Shown here piece by piece: positions 19,301-26,926 of a stretch of 63,380 nt of DNA (within the stretch, counting starts at the first letter, position 1; every line of letters starts with the position of its first letter). This DNA is from a virus: IMG/VR virus record IMGVR_UViG_3300032046_000023, positions 1 to 63,380 of that record; one strand, written 5' to 3'. A model generated the notes under the pieces. The model had not been told where the DNA came from, made no database searches, and saw only the letters and a program-made list of their open reading frames with translations. The position numbers and the translations under genes were made by a program.

Positions 19301-19718
19301 CATATCTCTCGGGTAGTTCCCATACCCGGCAATGCAAGATCCGAAACTCGCCCGCATTGGCGATAATCTTCTCCACGAAATCCGGCGTAAATACGCAATC
19401 GATATCGACCATCATCACATATTGGCCGACGGCATATTTGATCCCGATATTCCGGGCTCGGCTGACATTCCAAGGTTTGCCGGTCAAGGTGTAAATATAT
19501 TTACAGTTCAGTTCGGAATGCCGCTCTACTGCTGCCCGATGAATATTCCTATACTCGGGTTCGCTGTCGATATCCGAAACGATAACCTCGAAACTGCCCA
19601 GTGCGGTTTGCCGGTCGAGACTGTCGAGAAAATCATCCACCCGTTTCAATTCACGGTGATAGGCCGATGTATTTTTGAGCGTAACGACAATACTCAATAT
19701 CGGATCGGCCCGGCTCAC
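16380..19718 (-). CDS. five-domain glycan enzyme: GT2-GT2-LicD-cytidylyltransferase-GT2
   Basis: Of 1112 residues, domain 1 (about 1-255) is a GT2 glycosyltransferase with acid motif MVDIDC at 103 and WGAEDTDF near 185. Domain 2 (about 262-505) is a second GT2 with VIEDD at about 347. Domain 3 (about 525-705) is LicD/fukutin-like with EAGTCLGAIR and GDPDIDIG. Domain 4 (about 715-850) is a cytidylyltransferase-like nucleotidyl transferase with HIGH at 727-730 and ISTSR at 834. Domain 5 (about 860-1112) is a third GT2 with LMDDD at 946. One polypeptide may activate a sugar or alcohol phosphate and add several residues. The acceptor is unknown. It is in series with the tail genes on the same strand. 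Confidence 0.88.
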   Translation of the reverse strand: MSRADPILSIVVTLKNTSAYHRELKRVDDFLDSLDRQTALGSFEVIVSDIDSEPEYRNIHRAAVERHSELNCKYIYTLTGKPWNVSRARNIGIKYAVGQYVMMVDIDCVFTPDFVEKIIANAGEFRILHCRVWELPERYAGRLDDYEAMKKVSTLRPAHGYGTCQVVSRAWAREVRGYDEQYELWGAEDTDFYIRAVHSGKVPVWIEDQTAYFHQWHSQGNRRENIVQLRKNRERLEKTKTGVLPIKRNPDEQQLRQGLPILFSDTCILITTFLRDDCLIRCIESIRRYYPDIKIYVGDNGRPTDKKRIFCRHHNCEYLELPFDCGVSETRNKSFKQISPDYKYVAVIEDDIIFTDGTALETWRQILDDQPDIGIIGGLLRLETGKEQHYEADVSIEGDTHYIRRVTEPVWEKTKSGKRFFLCDMVLNIFMMRRKVWFDCPWDGRFKAVFEHSDFFLSLKMKTHWKVAYYPDVWMIHAGDEENAEFKKYRNRKVGWHLFGQKWKVDWSWSDWNPINPVKMKGEMSLDNLEKDTVLDKAVIILEHNKVKWWLEAGTCLGAIRENDFIEGDPDIDIGIAPENLSAWDDLEKDFIEAGFILYKEWTWKGKRIELSFKAGDIKIDLFFFYEKGDWYWHGAFGPDKTTRLYTNFLPHAFTKSLFTNLQEFFFHDHRCFVPSPPEQYLFERYGPEWERRNPIYRYWTDCRAVDYNLFKRSKPVFIGGVWDLFHIGHLNILERCRKLGTKLIVGVLTDDAAERYKPKPIIPFEQRRRIIESLKIADLVIEQNDTDPTKDLEKHKIIPAYLVHGTDWKICPGENYVRTGGGKVVFLPYTDGISTSRIKNMILGRETIDLTGKGMGRTGKTVAVCIKTFMRDAPLQKTIAAVEKFCPFPYRLYIADDGRISDKKEHIYQQLEKAGHMIFRLPFNCGISIGRNTMVKQVEEDYLLLMDDDIELMDKDSMRHMKEVLEKTSDVGITAGVLYKPNGEYFANEGYARGLELVRENGVLFRYAAKQTLKSADGILFVYADQVVNFFLARREVFGDIHWDPRIRIEYEHMDFFLNLKKTKWRAAVCLEAKAVHQITINDPEYNEYRHSAPRDYFMSKHGLVNIINKF

Positions 19719-20495
19719 TTAACTTTCCGCGAGAATTTCTTTGATGAACGGCTCATTAAAAAGTGCCGCCGTCCTGTTTATATGTATCGTCTTTCGATCA
19801 TCGGGGATATCATAATAGCATTCCCATTTCCATTCGTTGTCCCCGCATAATCGGAGCCGGGAGCCGTAGTTGTGATGATAGATCGTCGGCTTATCGTTTA
19901 TCCAAAGTTCACAGGCATAATCCCCTTGCCGAACGGCCATATCATAAATAAGTTGGCCTCGGTTTAATTTTTCAACATCATATCCCAGGTCGATAATATC
20001 CCAATATGTTTTTTGCGCCGTATCGGTTGATCGTGGAATACCCTTGAGATACCGAAAAGACAACCCGTGTTCTAAAATAAACGCCTTCTCATAAAAGAAT
20101 ATCGGGGGATGAACGGGCCGCCCCATGCCGATAGGTCCGGCCTTACAGAGCAGACGCGTCTTGGGATTTCGGCAATAGAGACTAATAATGTCTTTCTCCC
20201 ATCCCGTTCGTTGAAAATGGGCGTCCGAATCCATGAAACAAATATACTTCCCCAGTGCCGATTCCGTCCCTTGATCCATAGACCTGCCGTGTGAATCCGG
20301 GGTATGCGGATTTTCGATGAGACGGATATCTTTTTGCTCTCGTAACCAAGTAAGACATTCCGGTTCGGATCCGTTATCAATTACTATAAGTTCATACCGT
20401 ATGGCGGTAAACCGCCGAACGGATTTAATAAACAATTCGGCCCACGGAAGTGAGTTATACATTGCCGTGATGACGCTAAGGACGGGAACGGTCAT
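19719..20495 (-). CDS. GT2 family glycosyltransferase
   Basis: The 258-residue single-domain GT2 has the start VLSVITAMYNSLPWAEL, nucleotide-binding VIDNGS and metal-binding FMDSDAHFQR (a DxD-like DSD). It abuts the five-domain enzyme (stop and start separated by no bases) and overlaps the next paralogue by ATGA, so the set is one translational unit. It is clearly paralogous to 20492-21247. Confidence 0.9.
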   Translation of the reverse strand: MTVPVLSVITAMYNSLPWAELFIKSVRRFTAIRYELIVIDNGSEPECLTWLREQKDIRLIENPHTPDSHGRSMDQGTESALGKYICFMDSDAHFQRTGWEKDIISLYCRNPKTRLLCKAGPIGMGRPVHPPIFFYEKAFILEHGLSFRYLKGIPRSTDTAQKTYWDIIDLGYDVEKLNRGQLIYDMAVRQGDYACELWINDKPTIYHHNYGSRLRLCGDNEWKWECYYDIPDDRKTIHINRTAALFNEPFIKEILAES

Positions 20496-21247
20496 CCTTT
20501 CTCCAGAATTTCTTTAATCAACGGTTCGGAGAAAAATAGAGACTTGCGTTTTAAATGTTCATCAAGTGTTTTCCCATCCAACATTAACTTTGTTTGCGCG
20601 GGATTATTTTCTTGAAATCGCGTCCCCCACCAGAAATGCGCAATTGTAGGTTTTCCACCTATCCAAATTTCCTCATGGTAAGCGGCGCATTGATAAATCC
20701 GGGTTCCTTTATTAAGCCGGACAACCTCATAACCAAGTGCCAGGATATCCCAGTAGGCCTGTTGCGCGGTATCGGTCTGAGTCGGAACGGCGGGGCTCGG
20801 TTGATACCGCCACGAGATATTGTGTTCGAGAATGAAATCCCGTTCGAAAAACCACAGGGGCGGGTGGAGCGGTTTTTCCACCGGGCCGACGCAGCCGATA
20901 AGTCGCGTCCGATCATTTTCATGATATAACGCAATCAGGTCTTGCGCCCACCCGGGTCGTTGAACATGAGCATCGCTGTCTAAGATACAAACATGGCGAC
21001 TCTTCGCCGTCTTCGTTCCCAAGTCCATTGCGCCGCCGTGATGAAGATCGCCCGTCGGCAATTCAATCAGATTAATATCTCGTTGATCCTTGATCCATTT
21101 TTTATTAACTTCAAGTGAATCGTTGTCGATGATGATAATTTCATAGGCGATATCCGTCGTGAACCGCCGGATACTTTTGACGAATAGTTCTATCCAATCC
21201 GGCGTATTCCGATGTGCCGTAACGATAGTAATAATAGGATTATCCAT
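20492..21247 (-). CDS. GT2 family glycosyltransferase (paralogue)
   Basis: The 251-residue protein carries ITIVTAHRNTPDWIELFVKS, IIDNDS and ILDSDAHVQRPGW motifs. Similar length and shared phrases (SDAHxQRxGW, DTAQxxYWDI, FFSEPLIKEIL) mark a tandem duplication with the neighbouring gene. Divergence along the whole length suggests different donor or acceptor specificity. Confidence 0.9.
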   Translation of the reverse strand: MDNPIITIVTAHRNTPDWIELFVKSIRRFTTDIAYEIIIIDNDSLEVNKKWIKDQRDINLIELPTGDLHHGGAMDLGTKTAKSRHVCILDSDAHVQRPGWAQDLIALYHENDRTRLIGCVGPVEKPLHPPLWFFERDFILEHNISWRYQPSPAVPTQTDTAQQAYWDILALGYEVVRLNKGTRIYQCAAYHEEIWIGGKPTIAHFWWGTRFQENNPAQTKLMLDGKTLDEHLKRKSLFFSEPLIKEILEKG

Positions 21248-22004
21248 TTTCCGTTCTCAATATCGCTAAATGACGACGGACTTCCTCCCATCTGGGTTGT
21301 ATTTCGGGGTTCTTCCCGCGCGTGGAGATTCCCCCAAAATGTTTTACCTTTGTCCAAAAGTAATCCTTGGGAAGCGGTTTAACCATAAATCCCCATTTGT
21401 TCTCGAATAACATTTTTTCCGTGAACCGCCAGCATGTATCCAGGTTCACCGTACCGTTGAATCCTTCGGGCGGTTTGAATTCGTTAAAAATGTGTCGATA
21501 CTTATACTGCTCGACCGGTATTGATTTTTGTTGCCAGTCGTGCGGCTCCTCGATTTGTCGGTAGAGCGGCATATTAAGCAGGATAACTTCCGGTCCCCAT
21601 ATCGGAGCATACCAGGTATTGCAATGCGGCTTAGGTCCGAAATAACGGGCTGCGGCGATATCCTTGGTCTTGTCCTGAATCAATCGGAGCACGGCAGTAA
21701 GCCAATCCGGGCATATTATTTCAATGTCGCTTTCGATATGGACGACGAATTCCGTTTCTACGCGGTTTAAAAGTTGGCTCATGCTCAAGCCGGGAGCGCG
21801 TGTATAACCGTCATTCTCGATCAACTTGATATGGCCCGCGTCTCTTTGCTTTCGAAGATATTCCCGGTCCCGTCCGTCACCCAAATTATCATAGACCAGG
21901 ATTTCATAATCCACTCCGGTCGTTCTAGCCCGGACGGATTCTATGCAGAGCTGGATAGCTTCATGGCCTTGGAAGTTGGGTATCACGATTGATATTGGAT
22001 TCAT
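21240..22004 (-). CDS. GT2 family glycosyltransferase
   Basis: The 254-residue protein has SIVIPNFQGHEAIQLCIESV, VYDNLGDG and the acid motif VHIESDIEI, the classic GT2 fold signature. It is more distant from the two neighbouring GT2 genes than they are from each other. It overlaps genes on both sides by a few bases. Confidence 0.9.
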   Translation of the reverse strand: MNPISIVIPNFQGHEAIQLCIESVRARTTGVDYEILVYDNLGDGRDREYLRKQRDAGHIKLIENDGYTRAPGLSMSQLLNRVETEFVVHIESDIEIICPDWLTAVLRLIQDKTKDIAAARYFGPKPHCNTWYAPIWGPEVILLNMPLYRQIEEPHDWQQKSIPVEQYKYRHIFNEFKPPEGFNGTVNLDTCWRFTEKMLFENKWGFMVKPLPKDYFWTKVKHFGGISTRGKNPEIQPRWEEVRRHLAILRTENG

Positions 22005-22561
22005 CGTTTAATCAATAATCCCGTTCCGTATTGATAACGAAAGCAGGGATCTTCCGGGCCGACATGAGAATAGAAAGTTATGAATTCGTATTTCTCTTTT
22101 TCCTTATCAAATAAGTTCTGCCAAAATAATTTAGTTCCATCCGGGTGGGCCGGAGTGGTCAGGATGGGATGAAGGATAATGATATCTTTGACCAATGGTT
22201 CATAGATTTTAAAATAACTTGAGACCGCGCCGTAACTTTGCCCTGCGTCGAGAAACAGGAGATTAATTCCTCCGTCTGCCAACCTTTCGCAAAGCGCATT
22301 GAAAGCCTCTATTCGCAAAGCATCGCCCAAAATATCCGGCCGACTGTACTTATCGGCGATATCAATCCCGATATGTTCCGCTCCCAAATAGTCCCGATAA
22401 AACCGTTTTTGCAGATTCGACTGGATTCCGATTTCGACGACGACGGGATGATCTATTCCCCGGTTGCCGAAATAACTTTGTAAGAATTCAAACAGGTGAA
22501 GCCATTCCCCCCGCGACTGGACGGGCCAAGGCAGGCGAAAGAATTTGTCGATATCTATCAT
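22001..22561 (-). CDS. class I methyltransferase-like protein (degenerate copy)
   Basis: Started at the ATG in the ATGA overlap, it has 186 residues. The motif I region is VVVEIGIQSNLQKRFY and the later strand is INLLFLDAGQSYGAVSSYF, corresponding to LLFIDGDHSYEGV of its upstream paralogue. The loss of the GDH triad in favour of AGQ suggests altered or lost chemistry. The family resembles CmcI/Methyltransf_24 small-molecule or sugar methyltransferases. Confidence 0.8.
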   Translation of the reverse strand: MIDIDKFFRLPWPVQSRGEWLHLFEFLQSYFGNRGIDHPVVVEIGIQSNLQKRFYRDYLGAEHIGIDIADKYSRPDILGDALRIEAFNALCERLADGGINLLFLDAGQSYGAVSSYFKIYEPLVKDIIILHPILTTPAHPDGTKLFWQNLFDKEKEKYEFITFYSHVGPEDPCFRYQYGTGLLIKR

Positions 22562-23142
22562 TTGGTATATTCCCATGCCTGTTTGAAACAAAATACGGAT
22601 CGTCCGTCGGGATCATATTTAACCATAACGCCGATCCCGCACAAGAATTGTGATTTCTCGGTAGCCTCGAAGTCCATAAACTCATAATTAGGGTTGGCCG
22701 GCCGGAGTTCCGCCCAAAACTGTTTCACGTCGGGTACTACAAAAATATCATGGAAGGCTATGATATGTTTGGTCATTTGACCAAAGATTTCATAATCCTG
22801 TTTGACGCCCTCATAAGAATGGTCCCCGTCGATGAATAACAGGTCTATCGGTCTGCCCTTGAGCATTTCTACAAGTTTATTTATCGTAGTCGGAGAATAA
22901 CTATCTCCCAAGATATCCGGCTCACTAAATTGATTGCGATTATCGATTCCAATATGAGTCGCGCTTAGAAACTGCTCGTAAAATTTCTTTTGGGCATTGG
23001 TATTCACGCCGATTTCCACAACTAATGGATTTTGGATACCGTAACCGCTAAAATACGCCTGACAGAAATTAAGAAAAGTCAACCATTCATAATATGCCTG
23101 GACGGGTTGGGGCATTGCCGCAAATTGTGTTGGGTCGATCAT
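22558..23142 (-). CDS. class I SAM methyltransferase, CmcI/Methyltransf_24-like
   Basis: The 194-residue protein includes LVVEIGVNTNAQKKFYEQ (SAM-binding motif I) and LLFIDGDHSYEGVKQDYEIF, the hallmark of the family, with FHDIF downstream. It is probably a sugar O-methyltransferase given the glycosyltransferase neighbours. It overlaps both adjacent genes by ATGA. Confidence 0.86.
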   Translation of the reverse strand: MIDPTQFAAMPQPVQAYYEWLTFLNFCQAYFSGYGIQNPLVVEIGVNTNAQKKFYEQFLSATHIGIDNRNQFSEPDILGDSYSPTTINKLVEMLKGRPIDLLFIDGDHSYEGVKQDYEIFGQMTKHIIAFHDIFVVPDVKQFWAELRPANPNYEFMDFEATEKSQFLCGIGVMVKYDPDGRSVFCFKQAWEYTK

Positions 23143-23375
23143 AAAATTATCAGTCCTAAAAATGTGCCGACGCCCGTCCCGACAGCATAGGCAATCACCA
23201 GCCGTTTATTCCAGTTCACGATTATGCGATTGAAGATGATGAAGCTGACTAAAGTAATGACCGCGCCGAGGATGGAAGCCGGGAATACAAGCCTGGATGA
23301 AATGCAGCGATAGTAGAGGGTGATGATCAAATCTATCACCATTCCCAGACTTAGATAGAGTGCCGCCCTTTTCAT
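23139..23375 (-). CDS. small polytopic membrane protein
   Basis: This 78-residue protein has three hydrophobic stretches (about 4-22, 30-50 and 58-78). There is no recognised family. Its place between the aminotransferase and the methyltransferases suggests a membrane accessory to the glycan pathway, possibly for a lipid-linked step. Confidence 0.7.
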   Translation of the reverse strand: MKRAALYLSLGMVIDLIITLYYRCISSRLVFPASILGAVITLVSFIIFNRIIVNWNKRLVIAYAVGTGVGTFLGLIIL

Positions 23376-23398
23376 GCTTGCCCCTCAATGGAGGATCG

Positions 23399-24523
23399 TC
23401 ATTGTCCATGCTTATTTTCCCATTCCCCAATCTTGTCCATAATATATTGCCTGTCTTCCCTACTTAACCACCAGCCGACCGGCAGGGCGCACTGACGGGA
23501 AGAAAATTCATCGACTCCCCTTAACGGCTCCTCCGGTTTGTATGCGGCAAAGCAGGAATGGACATCGTTTCGTTTATGAACCTGGCTCACCTGGATTCCC
23601 CGCTCGTTCATAAAGGCAACGAAGCCGTCTCTGTTATCGCATTTCACGACGTAAAGCCAATACGAACTCCAGCGCGAATCATCATACTCAAGCGGCTTAA
23701 CCGATTTAATCTCTCTTTCTTTAAATTGGGTATCGTAATAGACGGCATTTTCTCTACTACGCTGGATTAGGCCGTCAACGTATTTGAGTTGTTCAATGCC
23801 GATGCAGGCTGAGACATCGTGCATATTAAATTTATATCCCCAGGATTCAATGTCATTCTCGCAACGGAAGTCCTTGCGGTTTTTGTCCTCACGCGAAATT
23901 CCATACCACCTAAGCAACTTGCCCCGCCTGTAATCCTCTTCGTTGGAACAGCAAAGTAAACCGCCGTCGACGGTCGTTAAATGTTTAATGGCCTGGAATG
24001 AGAAGCAAGTGAAGTCTCCGCCCTGCCCAATGGGTATTCCCCGGTACTCTGCTCCGAAAGCATGCGCCGCGTCTTCAATTACCCGAAGATTGAAAGCCCC
24101 GGCGATGTGTCGGATTTCATCCATGTCGCATGGATAACCGCCGTAGTGAACCGGTATAATAACCTTTGTATCCGTACTCATATTGCTGATGATACTATCC
24201 GGGTCGATATTGCCCGTCTTGGGATTAATGTCCGCCCATACGATTTTAGCCCCGGTTGCTAGGACCGGCATATTCGAGGCCGTGCAAGTCATGGCGGTGC
24301 ACATCACCTCATCCCCCGGTCCCACGTCGGCCAACCGCAAAGCGAGCTGGATTGCCGAAGTGCCTGAATTTGTAGTTAAAATATATGGATTAGCAAGTTT
24401 AACTTTAAGTTGTGCCTCAAATTCCTCGACCTTCGGACCCTGACCGATGAATCCGCCGTGGAGAACATCGAGGAGCGGCTTGTCTACGGATTCGGGAAGG
24501 TGGACCTTGAAAAGTGGAATCAT
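23399..24523 (-). CDS. DegT/DnrJ/EryC1-type sugar aminotransferase
   Basis: The full-length 374-residue PLP enzyme has NSGTSAIQLALR (phosphate-binding), VIEDAAHAFGAEYRG and the lysine in SFQAIKHLTTVDGG (about K180) that forms the internal aldimine. Members convert keto sugars on nucleotides to amino sugars. It gives the island a sugar-synthesis step in addition to transfer. Its start overlaps the head-tail gene downstream of the connectors by ATGA, physically tying the island to the structural operon. Confidence 0.95.
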   Translation of the reverse strand: MIPLFKVHLPESVDKPLLDVLHGGFIGQGPKVEEFEAQLKVKLANPYILTTNSGTSAIQLALRLADVGPGDEVMCTAMTCTASNMPVLATGAKIVWADINPKTGNIDPDSIISNMSTDTKVIIPVHYGGYPCDMDEIRHIAGAFNLRVIEDAAHAFGAEYRGIPIGQGGDFTCFSFQAIKHLTTVDGGLLCCSNEEDYRRGKLLRWYGISREDKNRKDFRCENDIESWGYKFNMHDVSACIGIEQLKYVDGLIQRSRENAVYYDTQFKEREIKSVKPLEYDDSRWSSYWLYVVKCDNRDGFVAFMNERGIQVSQVHKRNDVHSCFAAYKPEEPLRGVDEFSSRQCALPVGWWLSREDRQYIMDKIGEWENKHGQ

Positions 24524-24990
24524 TTAAAACCAAGTGCCTCATATTCACCCAAACATTTGGCAATCTCTTTCTCAATCTCACCTTCGTATGAAAAATAACT
24601 ATTGAAAAGATAATGCCTAGCCATTTGATGATATTTGCGGCCAAGTTTATCAGTACCGATGAATCCGAATTCTATACGAGGACCATATTTTACATTTGTA
24701 CCGACGACTACTGTTAAACCATCTTTTCCTTCCGGTTGACTAAGGCCATCTCCCGGTTTAGCCGGAGAATTAATTTTGCCTTCAGACATACCACTTCCAG
24801 ACCAGTTGGTATTAATACTTCCTTTTAATCGACCACTTTTGACAGGACAAACTAACTTAGCCTGTGTTTCAATTTTGAATCCACCGCGTTTTAATATATC
24901 GGAACAGGCTTTTATTTTTATAGTTTGCCACTTTTTTAGTTTGGCCAATAATTCTGGAATGCCAACAACCTTTGCTTCTACGTCTCCCAT
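24520..24990 (-). CDS. HK97 gp10-like head-tail connector protein
   Basis: Started at the ATG overlapping the upstream stop (24990), it has 156 residues. It reads KVVGIPELLAKLKKW then AKLVCPVKSGRLKGSI and VVGTNVKYGPRIEFG, the pattern of HK97-gp10 family proteins at the head-tail interface. The longer ORF upstream of this ATG is a shadow of the preceding gene. Confidence 0.88.
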   Translation of the reverse strand: MGDVEAKVVGIPELLAKLKKWQTIKIKACSDILKRGGFKIETQAKLVCPVKSGRLKGSINTNWSGSGMSEGKINSPAKPGDGLSQPEGKDGLTVVVGTNVKYGPRIEFGFIGTDKLGRKYHQMARHYLFNSYFSYEGEIEKEIAKCLGEYEALGFK

Positions 24991-25325
24991 TATGGTCTTC
25001 CTATCTCGACCACGGCAAGTTTCTGATAATTGTTCTGCCTGTCCCAGTCCTGTATCATCTTGATTTCGTAGGCCGTCGTGCCGGAATAGACCCGATCCCC
25101 TTCTCGGATATCGGACAGGTATTCGATGAAAACATAGAAGTTGGCCCATACGCTGAGTTTGTCATGTAAATAATTCGCCTCCCTTGAAGACAAGGCATTG
25201 AATCTGCATTTAACCCCGCTATGCAACGCGGCCCATGTCGTCGTACCGGCCGCGCCGGAGGCCGGGGCGGTATCCGTCCGCCGTTTTATATCTATCGTCG
25301 TGTTAAGCAAATTACGCAGGCTCAT
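24990..25325 (-). CDS. head closure (head-tail adaptor) protein
   Basis: The 111-residue small beta-barrel pattern runs LNTTIDIKRRTDT..GTTTWAALHSGVKCRFNALS, matching SPP1 gp16/HK97 gp9-like stoppers, which plug the portal after packaging. It is immediately followed by the gp10-like gene, the usual order. Confidence 0.88.
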   Translation of the reverse strand: MSLRNLLNTTIDIKRRTDTAPASGAAGTTTWAALHSGVKCRFNALSSREANYLHDKLSVWANFYVFIEYLSDIREGDRVYSGTTAYEIKMIQDWDRQNNYQKLAVVEIGRP

Positions 25326-25575
25326 TATTCTTGTCCGTTCTAATCCAGGTATTATTTGACGGCAATTTGTCCCCGCAATAGGGACAATGTTCTAAAATAT
25401 CGATCATGCCGCATAATCTTTTAAGCCGCCGCCGCCCTTTCCCTTCGTTACAAATTACAATTACATAGGCATCATAAAAATCGTCATATGCGATATAGCC
25501 GTTTAAAATTGCATCCAAAAATGGGGTATAAATTTCATCGTCCTCGGGGTCTTTAAATTGACAATTATGTTTCAT
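25312..25575 (-). CDS. zinc-ribbon-like hypothetical protein
   Basis: Using the ATG with an AAAGGA site (25575), it has 87 residues. The C-terminal CPYCGDKLP knuckle and an earlier LKRLCGMI cysteine suggest a metal-binding or degenerate ribbon. It is wedged between connector genes and overlaps both. Confidence 0.65.
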   Translation of the reverse strand: MKHNCQFKDPEDDEIYTPFLDAILNGYIAYDDFYDAYVIVICNEGKGRRRLKRLCGMIDILEHCPYCGDKLPSNNTWIRTDKNNEPA

Positions 25576-25759
25576 CAGTTTCCTTTGCTTCACGGACTTC
25601 ATAATCCTTGCAATCGATGACGCACCCGCTGTCCCGATTTTCTGCTTTTGCCTTCTCTACAATCGCCGTCATCCATTTTGAACACGCTACCAGGTCTTCC
25701 AGAAAACACCAACTCACATATTTAGGATCGTTTCCGCTCCGGTATTCGACGATGACCAT
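25565..25759 (-). CDS. 64-residue hypothetical protein
   Basis: The sequence MVIVEYRSGNDPKYVSWCFLEDLVACSKW is an alpha-beta mix with no known domain. It overlaps the connector gene upstream by one base and the zinc-like gene downstream. Confidence 0.6.
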   Translation of the reverse strand: MVIVEYRSGNDPKYVSWCFLEDLVACSKWMTAIVEKAKAENRDSGCVIDCKDYEVREAKETDET

Positions 25760-26613
25760 TAGATTAGAATCCTACGGAAGAGGTTGATCTCCTCGATTAG
25801 ATCGGGGGGTAAGGCGTTTTTAAAATCGGCGGTTGTATATCCATAGTCGCCCAAATTCTCCGAGCGCAAAGTAGGATCTTGTTTTGATTTATGGTATTTA
25901 TAGGCCGCCAAGGTTAGGCAGGCATCCTCTAGGGCATATGGAACGCTTGTCACTCCGCCGGTATAATCGACAAATATTTCCGTTCCCGTCGGGAATCCCG
26001 CCGAGTAATAAATTATCCCCGCATTCCTGGCTTCGCTGGGATTCAAAAGGTGGTAATCGTTTAATTCATCATCAGGCATTTCCGCGTAGGCGAGCTCGGG
26101 CGATTTGCAGGATAGACCGGGTCGGATTAAAAGCTCGCTGGATTTCTTCGCCCCTATGGTTGAGTCCGAAATCGTGGCCGTCCATCCTAAACCCGCCACG
26201 GCATTGATGGCATTTTTAAGTAAAGTGATCGTGGCATAACCGGCAAAGGTAAGTGCCGGTGTCGTCACTTCTGTTCCATCGGCATTCAGCGTCACCCCGG
26301 TAGCCGTGACTTCAAACGTGGCCCAAGTTGTCGCCCCCGTATTCGTAACGGAAAAGGCATTTGTCCGGCCTATTGAGATTCGACTTACTTTGGTGACGGG
26401 GTACTGGTCCAACTCAAGATACTGAGAACCGTTGCCCCAGTAAATTTCCTTCGTATAACTTCGCGTTTTGAGTTTGCGATTGCAGTATCGCTCGATATAA
26501 TCCGTTGCCCTATCCAGGTATCGTTCAAGCAGGTTGTCTTCATCGTCACCCGTTATGACTAGGTATTCCTTCAGGGCCGCCCTGGTCGCCAAAGCATAAG
26601 TATCAAGACTCAT
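25759..26613 (-). CDS. head-tail connector, gp6-like, with an inserted domain
   Basis: The 284-residue protein has N-terminal ALKEYLVITGDDEDNLLERYLDRATDYIERYCNR and a C-terminal ALEDACLTLAAYKYHKSKQDP helix, which are the two halves of a gp6/gp15-type connector ring subunit (usually about 100-200 residues). Between them a beta segment of about 80 residues (FEVTATGVTLNADGTEV...LLKNAINAVAGLGWTAT) appears to be an insertion and resembles modules elsewhere in this virion. Confidence 0.84.
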   Translation of the reverse strand: MSLDTYALATRAALKEYLVITGDDEDNLLERYLDRATDYIERYCNRKLKTRSYTKEIYWGNGSQYLELDQYPVTKVSRISIGRTNAFSVTNTGATTWATFEVTATGVTLNADGTEVTTPALTFAGYATITLLKNAINAVAGLGWTATISDSTIGAKKSSELLIRPGLSCKSPELAYAEMPDDELNDYHLLNPSEARNAGIIYYSAGFPTGTEIFVDYTGGVTSVPYALEDACLTLAAYKYHKSKQDPTLRSENLGDYGYTTADFKNALPPDLIEEINLFRRILI

Positions 26614-26896
26614 CTTGCACCACCTTTACACAGTAGACATCCTCGAAAATATAAAGTGCCGAAGTCGTGACCTTGAAAACAACGTGATATTCCGAACCTG
26701 CCGTTCCCCCGCTCACGACCTGAGAGACGGTATCCGTTCCTATCACGGCGGCACTGCCTTCCGGAGTTAAGCCGGTATCGACCGTCGCCGTGACGGAATC
26801 GATATGCTCACCGGTTGCGATGTCCGGCGTGGTATATTTAAATCCGATGGCAAATTTCTCATTCGGACGTTTTTCGATAATTGCAGTTGTAGACAT
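26603..26896 (-). CDS. beta-sandwich structural protein
   Basis: The 97-residue protein (EKFAIGFKYTTPDIATGEHI...EYHVVFKVTTSALYIFEDVYCVKV) resembles small immunoglobulin-like virion proteins found next to head connectors. It overlaps the connector gene by 11 bases. Confidence 0.65.
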   Translation of the reverse strand: MSTTAIIEKRPNEKFAIGFKYTTPDIATGEHIDSVTATVDTGLTPEGSAAVIGTDTVSQVVSGGTAGSEYHVVFKVTTSALYIFEDVYCVKVVQDES

Positions 26897-26926
26897 TTTT
26901 ACCCCGATTTGATAAGCCGCGAAAAT

